A DNA stretch of 46,311 nucleotides, from positions 1-46,311 of the forward strand of contig CAMPET010000351.1 of assembly GCA_946803715.1 (NCBI GenBank). Direction: 5' to 3'. Shown in pieces: positions 21,560 through 32,818 of the stretch; positions within the stretch are counted from its first letter, which is position 1, and every line of letters starts with the position of its first letter. The DNA comes from Beroe ovata. Taxonomy: Eukaryota > Ctenophora > Nuda > Beroida > Beroidae. The translations under genes and the position numbers were made by a program. The notes beneath the pieces are model-generated. The model was given only the letters and a program-made list of their open reading frames with translations. It was not told the DNA's origin and made no database searches.

Positions 21560-22108
21560 ATGGACTATTACAAAACATCGCCGGACTATTTGAAAATAAA
21601 ACTCGGAGAAACGCATAAAGAAGTCTCCAAAAAACGGGACTTCCTCAAACTGACCCTGGGCTTCGTTATCATCACTGGACTTTTCTTCTGTGCCTTCACC
21701 GCGTATCAACTACGTAGGGAGAAATCAATCTACCACATTTTCAACAGAGAATCATTTGACGACAACTACGACGCAGACGCAGCATTTGAGGGAGCAAGTG
21801 ACCCGTGGTTTACGGTGCCGTACAACATGATAGTAGTTCACATTTACAACCCTCTATTTGGGTGTGATAATGGGTACGAAGAGGTAATCATTAGTGGATC
21901 GGCTGATTATGCAGGGATGGGCGAAAGTGTTGGTGAAATGAGAGGCATGATGAACGGGATGATTGACATCGATGGGTTTTTCGAGGAAACAACTACTGAA
22001 TCTACCAGCTCTACCACAGAACCGTGGATTAAAATCAGTGGAGATGATCTTATGTATATGTCTGCAGTGCAAAATTACATAGCCTCCTTTTTCCAGTTTG
22101 ATTACTGA
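21560..22108 (+). CDS. Small single-pass membrane protein, unknown family
   Basis: This is an intronless frame of 182 residues from ATG 21560. Residues 1-30 are polar and Lys-rich (ETHKEVSKKRDFLK). About 31-51 is one hydrophobic helix (LTLGFVIITGLFFCAFTAY), followed at once by LRREK. The remainder is acidic, with a Met/Gly-rich stretch (GMGESVGEMRGMMNGM) and a Thr/Ser patch (EETTTESTSSTTE) that could be O-glycosylated. Basic residues lie on both sides of the helix, and there is no cleavable signal peptide. I favour a type II orientation, but it is not certain. No family was recognised. It is divergent from PA2G4 and convergent with the TMEM151-like gene. Confidence 0.7.
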   Translation: MDYYKTSPDYLKIKLGETHKEVSKKRDFLKLTLGFVIITGLFFCAFTAYQLRREKSIYHIFNRESFDDNYDADAAFEGASDPWFTVPYNMIVVHIYNPLFGCDNGYEEVIISGSADYAGMGESVGEMRGMMNGMIDIDGFFEETTTESTSSTTEPWIKISGDDLMYMSAVQNYIASFFQFDY

Positions 22109-22751
22109 CGACTGACGTGGACATGCAGTTCCTGCAATACGTCATTGTTGAACAATGAACATTACCAGTTTTTGCACACACACAACAGTATATGAGGTCA
22201 GATGAATCAAGACAGCTGATCATTGAGTAATTATTCAGATTGAGTTAGATATTTTAAGTATATTTTGTTTTAATAGTGAAAACGTTCGTTTGTCATTTTA
22301 CTTTTTCAGTAAAAATATTGTTTTGAAGCACAAGGAACTGGTCATCAATCAGAAATGCAGATTCATAATCACAAAAATCTGGAAAACTATATAAATTCAA
22401 TAACTTTTAAAACAAAATCAATCATACGAAAACATTGTGACATAAAAACTGTTATGATTCAAACATAAACCAAACTCTTACAAAGTCAAATGATTTTAAG
22501 TTAATAATTATACTAAGATGAAATGGATAATTCAAACGTTATTTTATATCAATGAAATGTTAGAAACTATGAGAAGCAATTAAAAAATAAGAGAAGCAAT
22601 TTAAAAGTTTTACTTTCATTCGGTGAAGGACGGTTCCATGATTTGTAGGGCAATTATATGATATAAATATTTAGTTCATTAATCTACAGTCTACAATTTA
22701 TGAATGAAATCAATCAAACACTAAAAACATGATATCAGTTTAGAGCCTCCA
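22109..22751. other. Convergent 3' spacer
   Basis: AT-rich DNA between the stop of the small membrane protein gene and the stop of the TMEM151-like gene. It should hold both 3' UTRs; no other feature was seen. Confidence 0.5.
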
Positions 22752-23958
22752 TCACCAGTATCCTGAAATCTGAATCACCTTCAGTGAGACAACATTTAGC
22801 TTTGTTGTTTGGTTGTGGAACCAGTGGGTATAGCACATACATCCGAAGAACATGTGGGCCAGACAGCAGCAGCAGGGTGACATACATGCTGGGGTCTCAG
22901 CATCAGTCAGTTTCACTATCATCCGTTCTCTAAATCCAGCCAACTCATAATCCTCAGTTAAATCATAGTAGTTGTCCCTATTATTCATGTTTATGAAGTT
23001 AACTTTCTGTCTCTCATATTCATCTCTGCTGAAATCATCCTGGAAAAAAATTCAGGTTTGAGATGATCTTGGAAAGCTGAACAATTGGTGATCACGAGAG
23101 AAATTGATTTTTCAATAACAAATTCAGGCATATAAGATATTGAATACAGCCTGATAGTGTAACATAGTATACCTGTTACCAACCTTGAAAGCATATTCCT
23201 TCACGAAATGAACCCTTGCAAAATCTGCTCCACAATCAATTGCTGATGGATATTTTGTGAAGTCCCAACATTGATCATATCTGAGATATCTGGTAGCACT
23301 GTGTGTATTAACGCGCTCTCTCACTTGTCTATACTGTTGGTTACCTTCTGAATCTCTGTAGTACCTGCAATATAACCACATAACCATCATTGTCAAGCTT
23401 ACACATGAGCTTTCCATTTGAATGAAAGGTTGGCAATACAATAGTTTGAACCTTATCCAATAGATTTACTTACTCAGTTCTATATTCATAATGATAGCAC
23501 TGTATCCTAAACTTGATCTGCGGCAGAGATCTTCTATTGCGTTCAATGTGGTTTATATAAACCTCATTACCTTCAATCTCCTTCAGGTAACCTTGATCCA
23601 CACAACAAATAGATGGCTCTTGCTGTGCTAGTTCAGCATGATGAGACTCAACAATTTGTCTTGACCTTGCTGCCATTGCCTCATATTCTGCAGCAGCAGC
23701 TATTGCAGCACCATCATGATAAGGAAGCAAAGGTGGAGGATATGCATATCCATTAGGGGCATAAACTGTCTGATAATCAGTAACTGTTGAATAAGGTGGT
23801 GGGGGATCATCATAATCTGGTGCAGTAGGAGTCTGAGAAATAGCTCCATATTGTGGAGCAGGGTCATAACCCTCAGGCTGAACCTGAGGATCTGTGAATG
23901 TTGGTGCAGATGGGACCTCTCTTTTTTCAAGAGGCTCTTTCTCGTAACCACTATCCAT
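22752..23958 (-). CDS. TMEM151-like protein with PPxY N-terminus and Cys-rich end
   Basis: Exons in gene order: 23958-23474, 23364-23184 and 23039-22752, giving 317 residues with consistent phase. The core from about residue 150 matches the conserved TMEM151 region: IKFRIQCYHYEYRTEYYRDS resembles its 'SYHYVRRTRQVTRYRNG', VRERVNTHSATRYLRYDQC resembles 'HERVNTHVAEAEFDYAAC', and the Arg-Gln / Asn-rich / DYYDLTEDYELAGF-type stretch near 230-262 resembles '[21 protein letters not shown]'. The two N-terminal membrane helices of vertebrate TMEM151 are absent. Instead residues 1-110 are Pro/Tyr-rich with PPPPY (52-56), a WW-domain ligand motif. Residues 274-295 are a Cys-rich hydrophobic segment (CMSPCCCCLAHMFFGCMCY) that may insert in the membrane or be palmitoylated. 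Function of the family is unknown. Confidence 0.8.
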
Positions 23959-24587
23959 ATTGCAACACCTATTAGAATTTCATAAACTGCACTACAATGA
24001 TTGAATCAAACTAACAGCAATTCAATGTAAAGCAATATTCTCTCCTAAGGCACAACTTTCTATTGAACTTTCAATTGAACCTTCTTATTGAACTAAAAAG
24101 CTGTTCTTCACTTGAAACTTTCAAATCTGGGCACAATACTTTTCTTTTTTAGAAAGTTTTCAAATTTTAGTTATGGAAACTTTGAGTGGCAAGTAACCTT
24201 GGTTTTTAACCTAATTTTTTTTGACAGAGCATACATGATTAGTTGTATATTAAGTTAGCTTAGACAAACACTGTCACATTACTTATTTGAGTATTTGTTC
24301 TCCTGGCACAGCTGTGCATTCACAATTCATATAAGTTGATGTGCCACTATAATCTAAAAGTTTAGCTTATTATTATTATTAACTGCCTTATATTCTATTA
24401 CTAATAATGAGCTTTTCTATGAATTTCACTGAAAAACTGCCTCTGTGCAACAAGCACTGATGTAAGATTGTAAGAAGCAGCTATCAGGCTTTGGTTGCAG
24501 GCCCCACCAAGAGTTTTAGTACTTTCATTTGCATCAGTTCAATTTTACCAGTATCAGTATTTTACCAGCAATCATTATGGGGCTATC

Positions 24588-24723
24588 TTGTCAGATGTTA
24601 CCTGACCTGTTTCTCGCGCACGCGCGCCTTCATCGAAGGCCGAAACAGGCCTTCGATGTTTCGGCCTTCGATGAAGGCGCGCGCCGCGCGCGAGAAACTG
24701 AGGTCAGATAAAATCTGACAAGG
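24588..24723. repeat. GC-rich foldback element with CTTGTCAGAT ends
   Basis: A palindromic element: CTTGTCAGATGTTACCTGAC at the left matches an inverted GTCAGATAAAATCTGACAAG at the right. The inner arms TCTCGCGCACGCGCGCCTTC and GAAGGCGCGCGCCGCGCGCG, and CGAAGGCCGAAAC with GTTTCGGCCTTCG, complete a long stem around a short centre. It is a non-coding MITE-like element. Confidence 0.82.
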
Positions 24724-24794
24724 GCTATCATTACTAAAAAACTTGATAGTTGACGTGCCATGATTTAGGAAAAGTTGTTTTCGCTGAATTAAAA

Positions 24795-24950
24795 GCCAAG
24801 GTAGGCCGAATTATGAAGGCGAGCGCGCCGCGCAGAGGAATTTAGCAGACGCCTTGTCACTAGATTTCATTTGAACTCTGTTTGAAGGCCGAAACTGTTT
24901 CGATGAAGGCGCGCGCGCGCGAGAAACATGAACAGGTCAGGTAACTATAA
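24795..24950. repeat. Decayed relative of the adjacent foldback element
   Basis: It shares GAAGGCCGAAAC, TTTCGATGAAGGCGCGCGC, GCGAGAAAC and ACAGGTCAGGTAAC with the element at 24588-24723, but the stem is interrupted and partly lost. Confidence 0.65.
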
Positions 24951-25017
24951 CATCTAGTCTGCATTTGACAAACAAACGCCCTCGGCCTCATTCATAACAT
25001 TCATAACAACATTTGCA

Positions 25018-25071
25018 ATTGGATGGCAATCAATAATTGGATGGCAATCAATAATTGGAAGGCAATCAATT
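25018..25071. repeat. 18-bp tandem repeat, three units
   Basis: ATTGGATGGCAATCAATA occurs twice and then once with substitutions (ATTGGAAGGCAATCAATT). Confidence 0.85.
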
Positions 25072-25818
25072 GAAATGAATCCTGTTTTTAATAAAACTGC
25101 TATCTCAAAAGTTTGATATTGCATGCTGCAGCGCACATAAAAAAGTTCAATATATAGCTGCACAGTTATTTTCAGCTATGTTGTAAAGGTGGATGTAGTA
25201 TATGAAACTTCAGTTGCTGGATCTCACATGCATCCCTATTTTGAAGAATTTCTGTTGGATCCAAGATCTGAGGATTTTTTCATTGTTTTAGAGAATCGTG
25301 ATGGTTAAATACCATTATCCTTTTATTTTATTTATTTATTTATTTAAAGAACCCAGTATGATAATAAACTGGCTGTGCACTCCTCAAACTTCCCAATATT
25401 ATAGGGTTCAGTGCTAGATTGCTATCATCCATTGCCTCAATTGGAAGGCATTTCTCAGTGTGAAATGCAACCATGAATATTTGAGTTGATCTTCTGTCAA
25501 AAACATTTTATTTTATTCTATTCTATGTAAAAGTCATGGTTCAATACCATAGCTGTGACTTATTATCATATCTTAAATAAGTGTTAGTCATATCTTTAAA
25601 GCCGAGGCACACATATCAGAAAAGGCCCACATCTATACTTGGTCATTGTATGACTCAAAAAACTGGATCCCTACATTCATCTAATAATCTTTTTTACCAC
25701 TTACTCCCAAAAACTCTGCAACACACAAATGGCTATCCATTGACACACTTATGATAATGCAAAACTTTTAGGATAGGGAAGCCCCATAGCAATGAATTGA
25801 AGGATTTTGACCAAAAAA

Positions 25819-28263
25819 ATGGTTGATGAAGTAATAGTTGTAGCAAGGTGAGCTGTACTTCCTGAGAATAGAACTTGGTAGCATCAATTCATATGGTTGA
25901 GTGATGTTAATCTCTCAGTTATGTGCAATATATCTGTTTTTATTAATGCCAAATTTTCAGGTTTTCCTATACAGCAAATCAGGACTCAGAATTGACTATA
26001 CACAAGAATGACAGATTGGCTGTACTGGATTCTTCAACATCATGGTGGAGAGTCCGAAATGATAACCAGATATGTGGATATGTTCCATCTAATTATGTTG
26101 AGGCAAGTATATATATATATATATATTCAAACTTTAGAAAATTGGATGAATTTCTCCTACTTATGGAATTTGGAATTTCTAAAATTTCAGAAGTTGAGCA
26201 AGGAATCATTAATGGGAAAGCTCTTCAAGAAGAAGAAGAAGAAACCTGGTACAAGTACAATATCTAAAAACACTTCTGGTGATATTTCGTCAGCAGCAGC
26301 CCCTCTCAACATCCTAGCAACAGCAAAGTTCAAATTTGAGGCCACCAGAGAGGATGAACTTAGCTTGAATAAAGGTTCATATAATAAGCGTAAGATCATT
26401 GGCCACTCATGAGAATCTCTACTCTGTAAATTATCTTGTTGAAGTACAGTATCAGTTCAGAGAAACCTTAATCTCAGGGGACAAATTGATAGTATTAGAG
26501 AAGAAGAAGGATGGTTGGTGGAAGGGAGAGAAAGATGGGGTAACAGGGTATTTCCCATCCAACTATGTATCAGAAGGAGAAATATCCCCCTCCCCCACGA
26601 CGCCTTCTCCTACAATCACATCCAGTGTAGTGAAAACTCCCTCCTTCAGTAATCTGCAGAACAATGGCAGTCAGCAGCAACAACAATCCTCTTTTAGACC
26701 TGATGATGTAAGAATAACACTGAGTTTCTCAATTAAATTCATTTATAATGAATCCCATAATGAATAATTCAATAGTTCCATAATGTGTGTAGAACTAAAA
26801 TTATACCTCATGAAATCTTGACAAATTTTGTAACTATACTGAATACTAACAGGTCTGAGATATCTTATCAGCATAGTGAAACTGTTGCCAGTGTCATAAA
26901 GATATGTACCTAACACTGCAATAAAATGTCATGTTCACTGTCCATACATCTGCCTTACTTATCAATGTAACAACAGGTGTGGGAGTTTGTATGTGGGGTT
27001 CGGGCAAAAGATACATTCGATTCCACGACACCTGATGACCTCAGCTTCGTGGTAGGAGAGCTCATGGACATTGTCCAAAATCCCACTGACCGACCAAAGT
27101 GGGTTGCACGAAATGTGAGTGGTTCTTGCTACCACTTTTGTACATTTTTGAGGGTGATTTCATATCAATGTGTGTAAAAATTCTTGACATTGTCTATTTT
27201 ATATCCCGAAATCTGCGAAATAGTTCCGTTACAAGATGAAAATATTATATAACACATGCCCCACTCTTCAGTCGTGTGGGCGAGTAGGTCATGTACTCAG
27301 ACATATGGTCGAGGTTGTCCCCAACGCTATTCCTGTCTACTGCAACCCCAAAACTGCCGCCCTGCAAACCCCTCCTGCTCCTCCCGAGTGAGTTTTACAC
27401 ATCAAGCAGCATATATACGACAGCATAATTTATACGACGGTTATATTGCACGTTTTCCAATGATTCTTCATATTTACTATTCATTTCTTCATTGCTCCCC
27501 AAGACTTCTCATCTCGTTTACCTCTGTGTTTCCGCCCTCTTTCCTCTCTTTCCCTTCACCCGCTGATCCCCAACCCCTAATTCCCCTCTCCCGTTCACCG
27601 TTCCCACTCCCCCATTTTCCTCCATGTCCGAATTCAGATCTTCACAATTCCCCGATCACACAGATTTCCTCGTCTCCACGTGGAGCGACCTGCTGACAAC
27701 TACATATCCCCCTTCGCCGGGAAACTGTGGTACTTCGGCCGCATGTCACGACGCAGTTGCGATAACATGCTCATGACCGTCGGGGAGGAGGGCGACTTCC
27801 TTGTACGAGATAGCGAGAGTAAGGTACGTGGCTATTGTATATTTCCTTATATGGTAGTAGTGACGACCCATATATGGGATGATGACATAATATGAAGTGT
27901 TGTCTAGTTGACTTATGGAACATGTTTAGAAAGATTGCATAGTTGTGGGAGGAGTCAACTATGTGTATTCTGATGAATATCCTTTGTGCTATGTATAGTG
28001 TACATACTGTTTCACTTTCATGGCTTTGGGTCTAGTACTTTGTGGCATATGATGTATACAGTATATCGTCCAATGTATAGTGTATAAAATATAGGTACGC
28101 GTGAATAGTGTATATTATACAAGTGTACCTATATGCTCACATAGGTAAATAAGGTTATTGTGAACACAAACAAATTTCATAGTATAGGTACGTTCGATGT
28201 TTCAAAATATGGTCCCTACTTTCAACGCCCCCACACACACGTCACACACACGTCACACACACG

Positions 28264-28294
<31 letters not shown>

Positions 28295-28882
28295 NNNNNN
28301 NNNNNNNNNCACATACACACACACAGAGTACACACACATACAAACACACACACACACACACACATACAAACACAGTACACACACATATACACACACACAC
28401 TTGATATATCCCCCATGCTATATGTTGAGTGATAGCCGACATAGTGGAATAAGTAAATGAATATTACCATTGCAATCCTGTCCGTGAAGTTATGCGGCTG
28501 CACTTATTGCTAAACAGGGAGTTGTTGAAGCTGATATGCGCATGAAATCTCAAATCTGATGATTTTTGTGTTGAGAGAGAGAGCGGAAAGTTGTAATGAT
28601 GAACCCCTCCAGGTTGGTGACTACTCGATATCACTGAAAGCGGCAACGAAACCGAAACACTTCAAAGTCCAGCTTATCGATAGCCAGTACGCCATAGGAA
28701 ACCGGAGATTCGCATCTATGGAGGACATTATCCGACATTACACCCACAAATCACCGATTTTTACCTCACAAGCGGGCGATGAGAGGCTATTCCTCGTTAA
28801 GCCGCTGGACCACAAACCCGCGTCGAGTAACCCGCCTGTCAGGGACAATGCCAAGGAGTACTTGTGTGCGTGGGAGAAGTAG
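25819..28882 (+). CDS. NCK: NCK-family adaptor protein (SH3-SH3-SH3-SH2), eight exons
   Basis: NCK links phosphotyrosine receptors to actin regulators through its SH2 and SH3 domains. Exons: 25819-25847, 25961-26102, 26191-26374, 26478-26707, 26977-27114, 27272-27387, 27664-27823 and 28613-28882, in phase, 422 residues. SH3-1 (about 5-57) has ALDSS-type RT loop residues, SWWRVRN and [11 protein letters not shown]3-2 (99-150) has [15 protein letters not shown] and [10 protein letters not shown]3-3 (about 196-262) has [14 protein letters not shown] but ends [14 protein letters not shown], without the usual Pro and Asn-Tyr. The SH2 domain (302 to about 400) has [16 protein letters not shown] with the phosphotyrosine-binding Arg328, HFKVQL and SPIFTS. 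The linker after SH3-1 is Lys-rich (KKKKKK), that after SH3-2 is Pro/Ser/Gln-rich. The short first exon (MVDEVIVVA) was found by phase and homology. The third exon's acceptor intron begins with GC. Confidence 0.93.
26103..26190 (+). other. GC-AG intron in the NCK gene
   Basis: The exon ends GTTGAG and the intron starts GCAAGT, the standard GC-donor consensus, then runs into an AT microsatellite and ends in AATTTCAG. The nearest GT donor (two to four bases later) breaks the frame into the Lys-rich linker, so the GC donor is required by phase. Confidence 0.75.
28233..28405. repeat. CA-repeat microsatellite with a 15-N gap, NCK intron 7
   Basis: CACACGT units, then a (CA)n run, 15 unresolved bases at 28295-28309, then more CA/ACAT/ACAA repeats. 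Open frames here are repeat artefacts. Confidence 0.95.
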
Positions 28883-28905
28883 CAGATCACATAATACAGA
28901 GTGAG

Positions 28906-29020
28906 GAATCACGCGTGACGTGACACGCGTGATATTACGTTTTACGTTGCCATGGTTACGTCACGCGTTGTCGCGTTGACGTCACGTGTTACCGTGGTAG
29001 GGTCACGCGCCGTGTGGATG
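28906..29020. promoter_or_regulatory. Cluster of ACGCGT / TGACGTCA / CCATGG palindromes
   Basis: Within 115 bp are TCACGCGTGA, ACACGCGTGAT, GTTGCCATGGTTAC, TCACGCGTTG, TTGACGTCACGTGTTACC and GTCACGCGCC. TGACGTCA is a full CRE and CACGTG a full E-box. It lies about 25 bp after the NCK stop, so it would be within or just past the 3' UTR. Confidence 0.4.
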
Positions 29021-31284
29021 TTGCTGTTTTCGCTTGTTTTGTTGATTGAATTCTAGACAACTCAGTTATTGCAATGATGTATGATAACGAGGGTACGATT
29101 CGCGATCATTTTATTTTGGTTTTCTTACACATTTTGTACCGAACCTATCCTAATTTCTAACAAGTACTCAAAACATCACCCACTGAAAACTCTATGGTGA
29201 ACAATTTAAAACATTTTCAGATATCCTAACAAACCAAATCAATGAACTTTCGTTGTCTCTCTTCCTAGATATAAAGACACTGACGATTAGGTGACTTCGA
29301 TTGTTGGGAATTAATCAGTTCAGCGTTTTTTTGGGGAAATTGTGTTGAAAAATTATCTTTCTTATCCTTATGGTTGAAGGTTTTCAGCATTTCTGCGTGA
29401 GTTAGTTTTCGATAGTAAACGTTACAATGAGCGGTTTTCAATTCAATTGATTCTGGTTGATATAAGTATGGGGTCAAATGCTATCAATGAACTGGGCTTA
29501 TCGAACGGAGCTTCTCAGACTTCGGAACTGATTATAGGCCAATCTTAAGATCAGCATATTTCAAACTTTTCAGTTTTAGTCTCGGAAATTATTGTGAAAT
29601 TCGAAATCTTTGAACTTAAATCTTTATTTTGTGATCTATTAAATCATGATTGATTAAAAAGAATGATTTGCATTCGTGTGTCAACTTTCATTTAAACATG
29701 AGATAAGAGCTTATTAAACGGGTGAAAGTCCTTTTTCTTGGGAGTATATCTTTCCCTCTTGTGAATCCACAGAATCAGTTCACTGCTTATACTAATTTTT
29801 TGAAAAATATGTCATAATTTTCACGTCTATGTTCACTCGCGCGTCCCCAAAAGGGTCTTCTCTAGGGGCTTATTTGTGGGTCTCTTCGCGCGGATATGAA
29901 CGTACGTGGTAGATCGATACAGAACAATTATAAACCGTAATAACACGCGCGCATACACTCCGGATTCATAACTGTTTTTGAGCCGCGCGCATGGTACATC
30001 GAGTGGCAATTTTGAGCGAGATTTGAGAAAAGGAAGAGTTTGATTTCGTTTTAAACACATTCTATCCCCACCACAGCTGCAGTCATAGAGCTCTTGATTC
30101 TATTCTGTTATCAGTTCAAATCGCAGTGCTGCTAGATGAGACCTTCGGACTTGGCACTAAATGAAACAAAGCGATTAAAACATAAAACCAAATTGATTTG
30201 GGATATTTTCAATATAATATATGATATGATAGATATATATTATGAATATTTCAACATTTCATGATAACACGAACGCAGCAGTGAAAAATAAACGACCATT
30301 TCAAAAAAGACACTTTTCACCCTCGTTGCTGATCAGGCTTCGTGTTACCACCAAACTTCAAATATCACTCAATGTAACAATGCAATTGGCAATCGCAAAA
30401 TTCAGCTATTCAACACGCACGGACATATCGCAACAATGTCTCATAGTTCTGAACAAGAAGAAAGTCTTGCACTCGTATGCTGAGAAGAATCAGCCCTCGA
30501 AACAAAGAAACCCTCAGTTTAACATATATCTATACCGATCATCGCGGGTCATACACGAGTTTCAAATAATTCTCAAATGTGCCTCTTCTTCACCTTAAAC
30601 CAAACTGTATTGTAGGGATCACAATAACACAACGGCAGCAACATTTAAAGAAAGACTACATTATGTTAAAATCTCGGTAAGAACCCTCTCTTCATCATGG
30701 CAACATAAACATCTGTTCACCATAGCAGCAGTATACAGCGACGAATGGACGATCATTTTACAGGACACTGGAGATTTTGATTATCGCTTGATCGATCAAA
30801 TTTGGATCAAATCTAGTTTTAACAGACTGAAATTTCAGCTGCAGGAACTGTGCAGTGATCGTCCCATTCGTTACCGAAAACACACACACAAACTGTTATC
30901 AGCTGCGAATAATTTCGGCTTGTAGAGCATTCAGCATTTGTATAGCAGCCCATATTGATGCTAAGGATTGAATATTCTTAGGTTCGGAGGATGTTCGGAG
31001 CTCTATAACTGGAGGAATGAAATCGAAAAGATGGCAGACTGATTTAGGCTCTGGTATGGGAAGAGTGTCGTTATGTAACTAGACAGGTTGACGGGGTTGC
31101 ATATACAAGGTATATTCAACCTGTGCGGTTTAAAGCTGCATGGATAGCATTTATGTGTAATATGCGGCAGTTGGAAAGGGTCAGCGAAGCTAGTAGCTGG
31201 ATAGCCCCATTAGAATACAATGTTATCACAAGTGTCAGCAGACAGCAGCCCTGCGAGGGGGCGGGGGCTGAGCAGTCACGATTC

Positions 31285-31365
31285 TTCCACGTGCACTGAG
31301 TCGCGCGCGCTCTGCTCACTGCACGTGTGAGACAGAGAGCACGTGACTGTAGCACGTGGTCATTA
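31285..31365. promoter_or_regulatory. Cluster of four CACGTG cores
   Basis: CACGTG occurs at about 31289, 31321, 31340 and 31353, around a GCGCGCGC run. It may be a bHLH-type enhancer; its position is between two convergent genes. Confidence 0.4.
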
Positions 31366-32818
31366 TCGTGACCGCTATGTTTTACTATCATCATTATTAT
31401 AGAAGTTGTGGGGTAGAAATCTGCAATATTTACAAATGGAGTCTAAAAACCGAAATATAAACATCATACTGCTAAAATGAATAATATATATTGCTGGCTA
31501 AAACATTGTTGAAAGTCTCCTGATTGACGTAAGAAGAACAGTATAACTCTATATAAACTATGATTATTTATGCGGTATTACATAGGATACAACTAAAAAT
31601 CAAATATCGTTATATACTTAAATATCTTTAATTTCATCAATGAAAGAGATTTCAGCAAATATTCCGATTCATTAAAATATGATAAGCCCTATTAATTTAT
31701 ACACTACCAAGTCGGTCGCACATCATATGAGATTCAGTTGCTAAGTCAGCCAAATTTTAAGTTTTTAAAAATCCTATCGTCGACAATATATACCGTACTG
31801 AAGAAAAAATTATTCAATTATTATATCTCGATACATCAACAAACAAACAATAGTCGAAAACTAATTAATATCACTGCAATCAATAATCATATATTGTCGT
31901 TGCATAATTGAGCTGATCTGATCGAGAACATCATTAAAATCGGGTCTCAAACATCGATAATCGAGGGTGAGAACAAGAATTAGATCAAATTACGTCAAAA
32001 TAATATATCCAATCAATGAAGATAAATCATCATACGATCAAGTTTCTGTTCTCATCTCTCTTTCCAATTCCTGATTGCTTATCATATTTTGATTCTAAAA
32101 TAATCAAACTAAATATTTTATCATTATTATTATTATCGTAATATGAAGTGGAAATCTGGGCACCGCCATTAACCTAGGACGGTAGCCTTGATTCAAATAA
32201 GTTAACAAATAGGTAATCATAATATGTATCGTGAAAGAGCTGCGATTCAATAAATAAAAATCTAAAAATTACAACGATTACTATCGTAGTAAATATTATT
32301 GTCACATAATAGATTGATAAGCTTCCAAGCGGATTTTGATCCACGCAAAAAATAACAGAAAACTTTTGGCATTTCTTGAGTTGTTTTTGCAATCTGGAAA
32401 AAAATCCGGTCGAATTTGTCAGAATCGAAAAATCTTTTCGTTATATAACTCCGTTGATTGTCGTCATTTTCACTTTTTATAGCATCACATCATGTGATGA
32501 AAAACATAATTAAATATTGTAATTCATTAACAAAAACAAAAACAACAAGATATATATCGAGTCCAAATCGGATCGATGCAACGAGTCCCAATGTTCACGT
32601 TGGTGGGATTCCTTCACTTTGAGCAACTATAATTAATCCTGAAATGGAAATTGTAAAGTTTTACACCCAGAAGACGATAGATATATACTGACTTTATAAA
32701 CTGTAAATGAAATAATATTTAGTGCTCAAATGACTCAAATGACTAAACCCCTTAAAAGACCACGTGCTCAAAAAACCTCAAGTGAAAAACCTCAACTAGA
32801 CCACAACTTACCGGGGTA

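Larger units (their letters stand above)
23959..25818. other. Spacer between TMEM151-like and NCK genes
   Basis: Both genes start away from this interval, so it holds two promoters. No exon was recognised. It contains two GC-rich foldback sequences (24590-24725 and 24795-24945), an 18-bp tandem repeat at 25018-25071 and a TTTA run at 25321-25347. Confidence 0.6.
28883..32818. other. Convergent spacer of NCK and muscleblind; 3' UTRs
   Basis: No coding exon was recognised in 3.9 kb. It should hold the NCK 3' UTR and the muscleblind 3' UTR, which is typically long. Points of note are a palindrome-rich cluster at 28906-29020 and a CACGTG cluster at 31285-31365. From 31400 to 32800 the DNA is AT-rich. 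Confidence 0.6.

Noticed and set aside
28160-28503. Frames of Thr-His or Cys-Val repeats
   Set aside because: Translations of the CA microsatellite with embedded Ns.
30242-30598. A 118-codon plus-strand frame in the NCK-muscleblind spacer
   Set aside because: No domain, no splice partners and AT-driven composition; probably chance.
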